Origin: an uncultured Eubacteriales bacterium
GTDB lineage: Bacteria > Bacillota > Clostridia > Oscillospirales > CAG-272
DNA length: 43,566 nucleotides
Direction: 5' to 3'
NCBI GenBank assembly: GCA_902491535.1
Contig: CABUHS010000023.1
Span: forward strand, 1-43,566
The notes beneath the pieces are model-generated. The model made no database searches, was not told the DNA's origin, and saw only the letters and a list, made by a program, of their open reading frames with translations. This document shows positions 42,790 through 43,566 of this stretch, piece by piece; position 1 is the first letter of the stretch, and the number at the start of each line of letters is the position of its first letter. Position numbers and translations under genes: made by a program.

Positions 42790-43020
42790 TAAATACACTT
42801 GCAAAAAGCAAATGTATAAGCTAAACTCCCGGATAAAAACGAAGCGGGAGCGGGGAACACAGGATCGTGAACTATCGCGCTGTTATTAAAACGCGATGTG
42901 CTATAGTTTCAAAAAACTACATGCCTATGCACATTCGTTCACAACACTTTATCTTTATAGGTTCAAAGACTGTAAGCTTACAGCGCGCTGCTGCGTAAAG
43001 GATATGTAATTTAACACGGT
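42790..43020 (+). ncRNA. Hairpin-rich non-coding region, possible structured RNA
   Basis: No ORF. Visible pairings: CTCCCG 42827-42832 with CGGGAG around 42845; AACTATCGCG near 42870 with CGCG and ATAGTT around 42892-42908; CCTAT with ATAGG across about 42924-42961; and the 14-base palindrome CTGTAAGCTTACAG at 42970-42983. The strand is assumed from the neighbouring array. No known RNA class was recognised. Confidence 0.35.
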
Positions 43021-43033
43021 ACGGAATTTTTAT

Positions 43034-43110
43034 TGCAGTAAATCTCAGGTGTTGTTTGCCCAACCCCAAGCACGGACGCGAGAGTTAGCCGCTTCTCGCG
43101 TTTCGCTGCG
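43034..43110 (+). ncRNA. Array unit 1 of putative small RNA
   Basis: 77 nt. P1: TGCAG 43034-43038 with CTGCG 43106-43110 (one G-U). P2: GG-T-GTTG 43048-43054 with CAACCC 43061-43066. P3: ACGCGAGA 43076-43083 with TCTCGCGT 43094-43101. Its outer P2 pairs are partly mismatched. A TTTATCTTCT tail follows. No clear promoter of its own. Confidence 0.6.
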
Positions 43111-43134
43111 TTTATCTTCTATGAAATCGGCAAC

Positions 43135-43164
43135 TTGTGCCTGTTTTTGAGAAGATAATACCGT
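43135..43164 (+). promoter_or_regulatory. Weak promoter-like sequence before array unit 2
   Basis: TTGTGC 43135-43140, 18-nt spacer, TACCGT 43159-43164. It aligns with the better promoters of units 4 and 5 and ends 6 nt before the unit. Confidence 0.4.
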
Positions 43165-43170
43165 ATTTTT

Positions 43171-43246
43171 CGCAGTAAACCTCAGGTGTTGTTAGGGCAA
43201 CCCTGAGAACGGACACGGAATCCGTCAACTTCCGTGTTTCGCTGCG
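43171..43246 (+). ncRNA. Array unit 2 of putative small RNA
   Basis: 76 nt, the best-formed copy. P1 CGCAG 43171-43175 with CTGCG 43242-43246. P2 CTCAGG-T-GTTG 43181-43191 with CAACCCTGAG 43198-43207. P3 ACACGGAA 43213-43220 with TTCCGTGT 43230-43237. P3 differs from unit 1 at both strands yet stays paired. Confidence 0.65.
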
Positions 43247-43251
43247 TTTAT

Positions 43252-43328
43252 TGCAGTAAATCTCGGGTATTGGTCGCGTCAACCCCAAGAACGGACACAA
43301 AGTCTGTCAACCTTCGTGCTTCGCTGCA
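43252..43328 (+). ncRNA. Array unit 3 of putative small RNA
   Basis: 77 nt, only 5 nt after unit 2, so probably on the same transcript. P1 is TGCAG/CTGCA (43252-43256 with 43324-43328), a compensated C-G to T-A change relative to unit 2. P2 is degenerate (GGGTATTG with CAACCC). P3 CACAAAG with CTTCGTG has one mismatch. TTTATCTTCT tail follows. Confidence 0.6.
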
Positions 43329-43359
43329 TTTATCTTCTCTGAAATCCTACATTGTTGTC

Positions 43360-43388
43360 TTGACTTTTAGGAAAAAATATGTTACCAT
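43360..43388 (+). promoter_or_regulatory. Promoter of array unit 4
   Basis: TTGACT 43360-43365, 17-nt spacer, TACCAT 43383-43388. Transcription would start at about 43395, a few bases before P1. Confidence 0.7.
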
Positions 43389-43397
43389 ATTCGCTGT

Positions 43398-43475
43398 CGC
43401 AGAAGTGACTTAGGTGTTGTCCTACCAACCCTGAGTTCGGATACGCAGGACGCCAATCTCGCGTATCCCGCTGCG
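43398..43475 (+). ncRNA. Array unit 4 of putative small RNA
   Basis: 78 nt. P1 CGCAG 43398-43402 with CTGCG 43471-43475. P2 CTTAGG-T-GTTG 43409-43419 with CAACCCTGAG 43426-43435 (one G-U). P3 GGATACGC 43439-43446 with GCGTATCC 43461-43468, a wholly different but fully paired stem. A T-rich run CTCTTTTCTTC follows and could end transcription. Confidence 0.68.
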
Positions 43476-43505
43476 GCTCTTTTCTTCATAATCAAATAAC
43501 GCTGC

Positions 43506-43534
43506 TTGACTTTTCGGAGAAAATGTGTTATCAT
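43506..43534 (+). promoter_or_regulatory. Promoter of array unit 5
   Basis: TTGACT 43506-43511, 17-nt spacer, TATCAT 43529-43534. It is strongly similar to the unit 4 promoter, including TTTTxGGA in the spacer. Start at about 43541. Confidence 0.72.
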
Positions 43535-43543
43535 ATCCTTTAC

Positions 43544-43566
43544 CGCAGAAGTGACTTAGGTGTTGT
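43544..43566 (+). ncRNA. Array unit 5 of putative small RNA, cut by the window end
   Basis: Only the first 23 nt are present: CGCAG, then a stretch identical to unit 4 up to GGTGTTGT. The array therefore continues beyond the window. Confidence 0.6.

Larger units (their letters stand above)
43034..43566 (+). repeat. Tandem array of small-RNA-like units
   Basis: Five units start at 43034, 43171, 43252, 43398 and 43544, so intervals are 137, 81, 146 and 146 nt. Conserved strings are GCAG near the start, AGGTGTTG, CAACC, CGGA between P2 and P3, and CGCTGC at the end. Loops and P3 vary. The last two 146-nt periods each contain promoter plus unit, as in duplicated genes. Confidence 0.75.

Noticed and set aside
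42827..43000. Cyclic-di-AMP (ydaO-type) riboswitch
   Set aside because: GAGCGGGGAAC recalls part of that class, but the conserved 3-prime GACAGCTAAC box is absent and no gene follows on the plus strand.
43112..43300. A 62-codon minus-strand open frame across the array
   Set aside because: It runs across repeat units 2 and 3 and their spacers, has no ribosome site, and its composition follows the repeat.
43034..43566. CRISPR array
   Set aside because: The repeats are about 77 nt, internally structured and variable, with uneven intervals (137, 81, 146, 146) and promoter-bearing spacers. No cas gene is present.
43034..43566. Integron attC sites
   Set aside because: Imperfect palindromes with CAAC/GTTG recall attC, but the units lie only 80-146 nt apart, enclose no cassette genes, and no integrase is present.

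Overview
The window looks like chromosomal DNA of a low-to-mid GC Clostridia (Bacillota), probably a gut-type member of the Eubacteriales. This is inferred from gene content: Rex, DnaD and DnaC/DnaI-type helicase-loading proteins, GdpP (YybT), YybS, ComEB-type dCMP deaminase, an HtrA protease and lipobox lipoproteins. Most genes have AGGAGG-like ribosome binding sites, and the promoters are sigma-A type with 17-bp spacers. No rRNA, tRNA, transposase, phage gene or CRISPR array is visible.

Layout. 136-2288 (minus) is a small envelope operon: lipoprotein, two zinc-ribbon membrane proteins (one CD225/dispanin-like), a DUF2752 protein and a short hypothetical. 2646-2828 holds a perfect promoter and an attenuator-like leader before an anchored extracytoplasmic protein of unknown function. 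4156-9367 (plus) runs PrsA/SurA-like foldase lipoprotein, galU, dCMP deaminase, lipoprotein, protein-arginine-phosphatase-like enzyme, rimI and tsaD. 9368-9753 is non-coding and has a cluster of DnaA-box-like 9-mers. 9754-16922 (plus) carries an isocitrate-dehydrogenase-type enzyme, a Rex homologue that has lost its NAD(H)-binding motif, a DnaD-domain protein, a GH94 glycoside phosphorylase, a DnaC-like loader and a P-loop kinase.

17011-27431 (minus) is a compact housekeeping block transcribed yybS, gdpP, rplI, dnaB, tilS, hpt, ftsH, then a tandem DUF1599 protein. It joins two groups that flank oriC separately in Bacillus subtilis. 27691-30282 has a methyltransferase divergent from a SulP anion transporter. 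30395-33070 (minus) is a tandem pair of PHP-domain proteins plus thiI. 33379-37295 (plus) is an HtrA-like protease followed by an OmpR-family response regulator and histidine kinase. 37406-41599 (minus) carries proA, a class I aminotransferase and asnS. 41943-42734 is an alpha/beta-hydrolase esterase.

The most unusual region is the last 830 bases, 42735-43566, which have no credible gene. From 43034 to the window edge there are at least five copies (the fifth cut off) of a structured unit of about 77 nt. Each complete copy can fold as a three-way junction, with sequence changes that keep the helices paired. At least the last two copies each have their own sigma-A promoter at a fixed distance, so the array looks like tandem small-RNA genes of a class I do not recognise. 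It is preceded by about 200 nt of further hairpin-rich sequence that may be another RNA.
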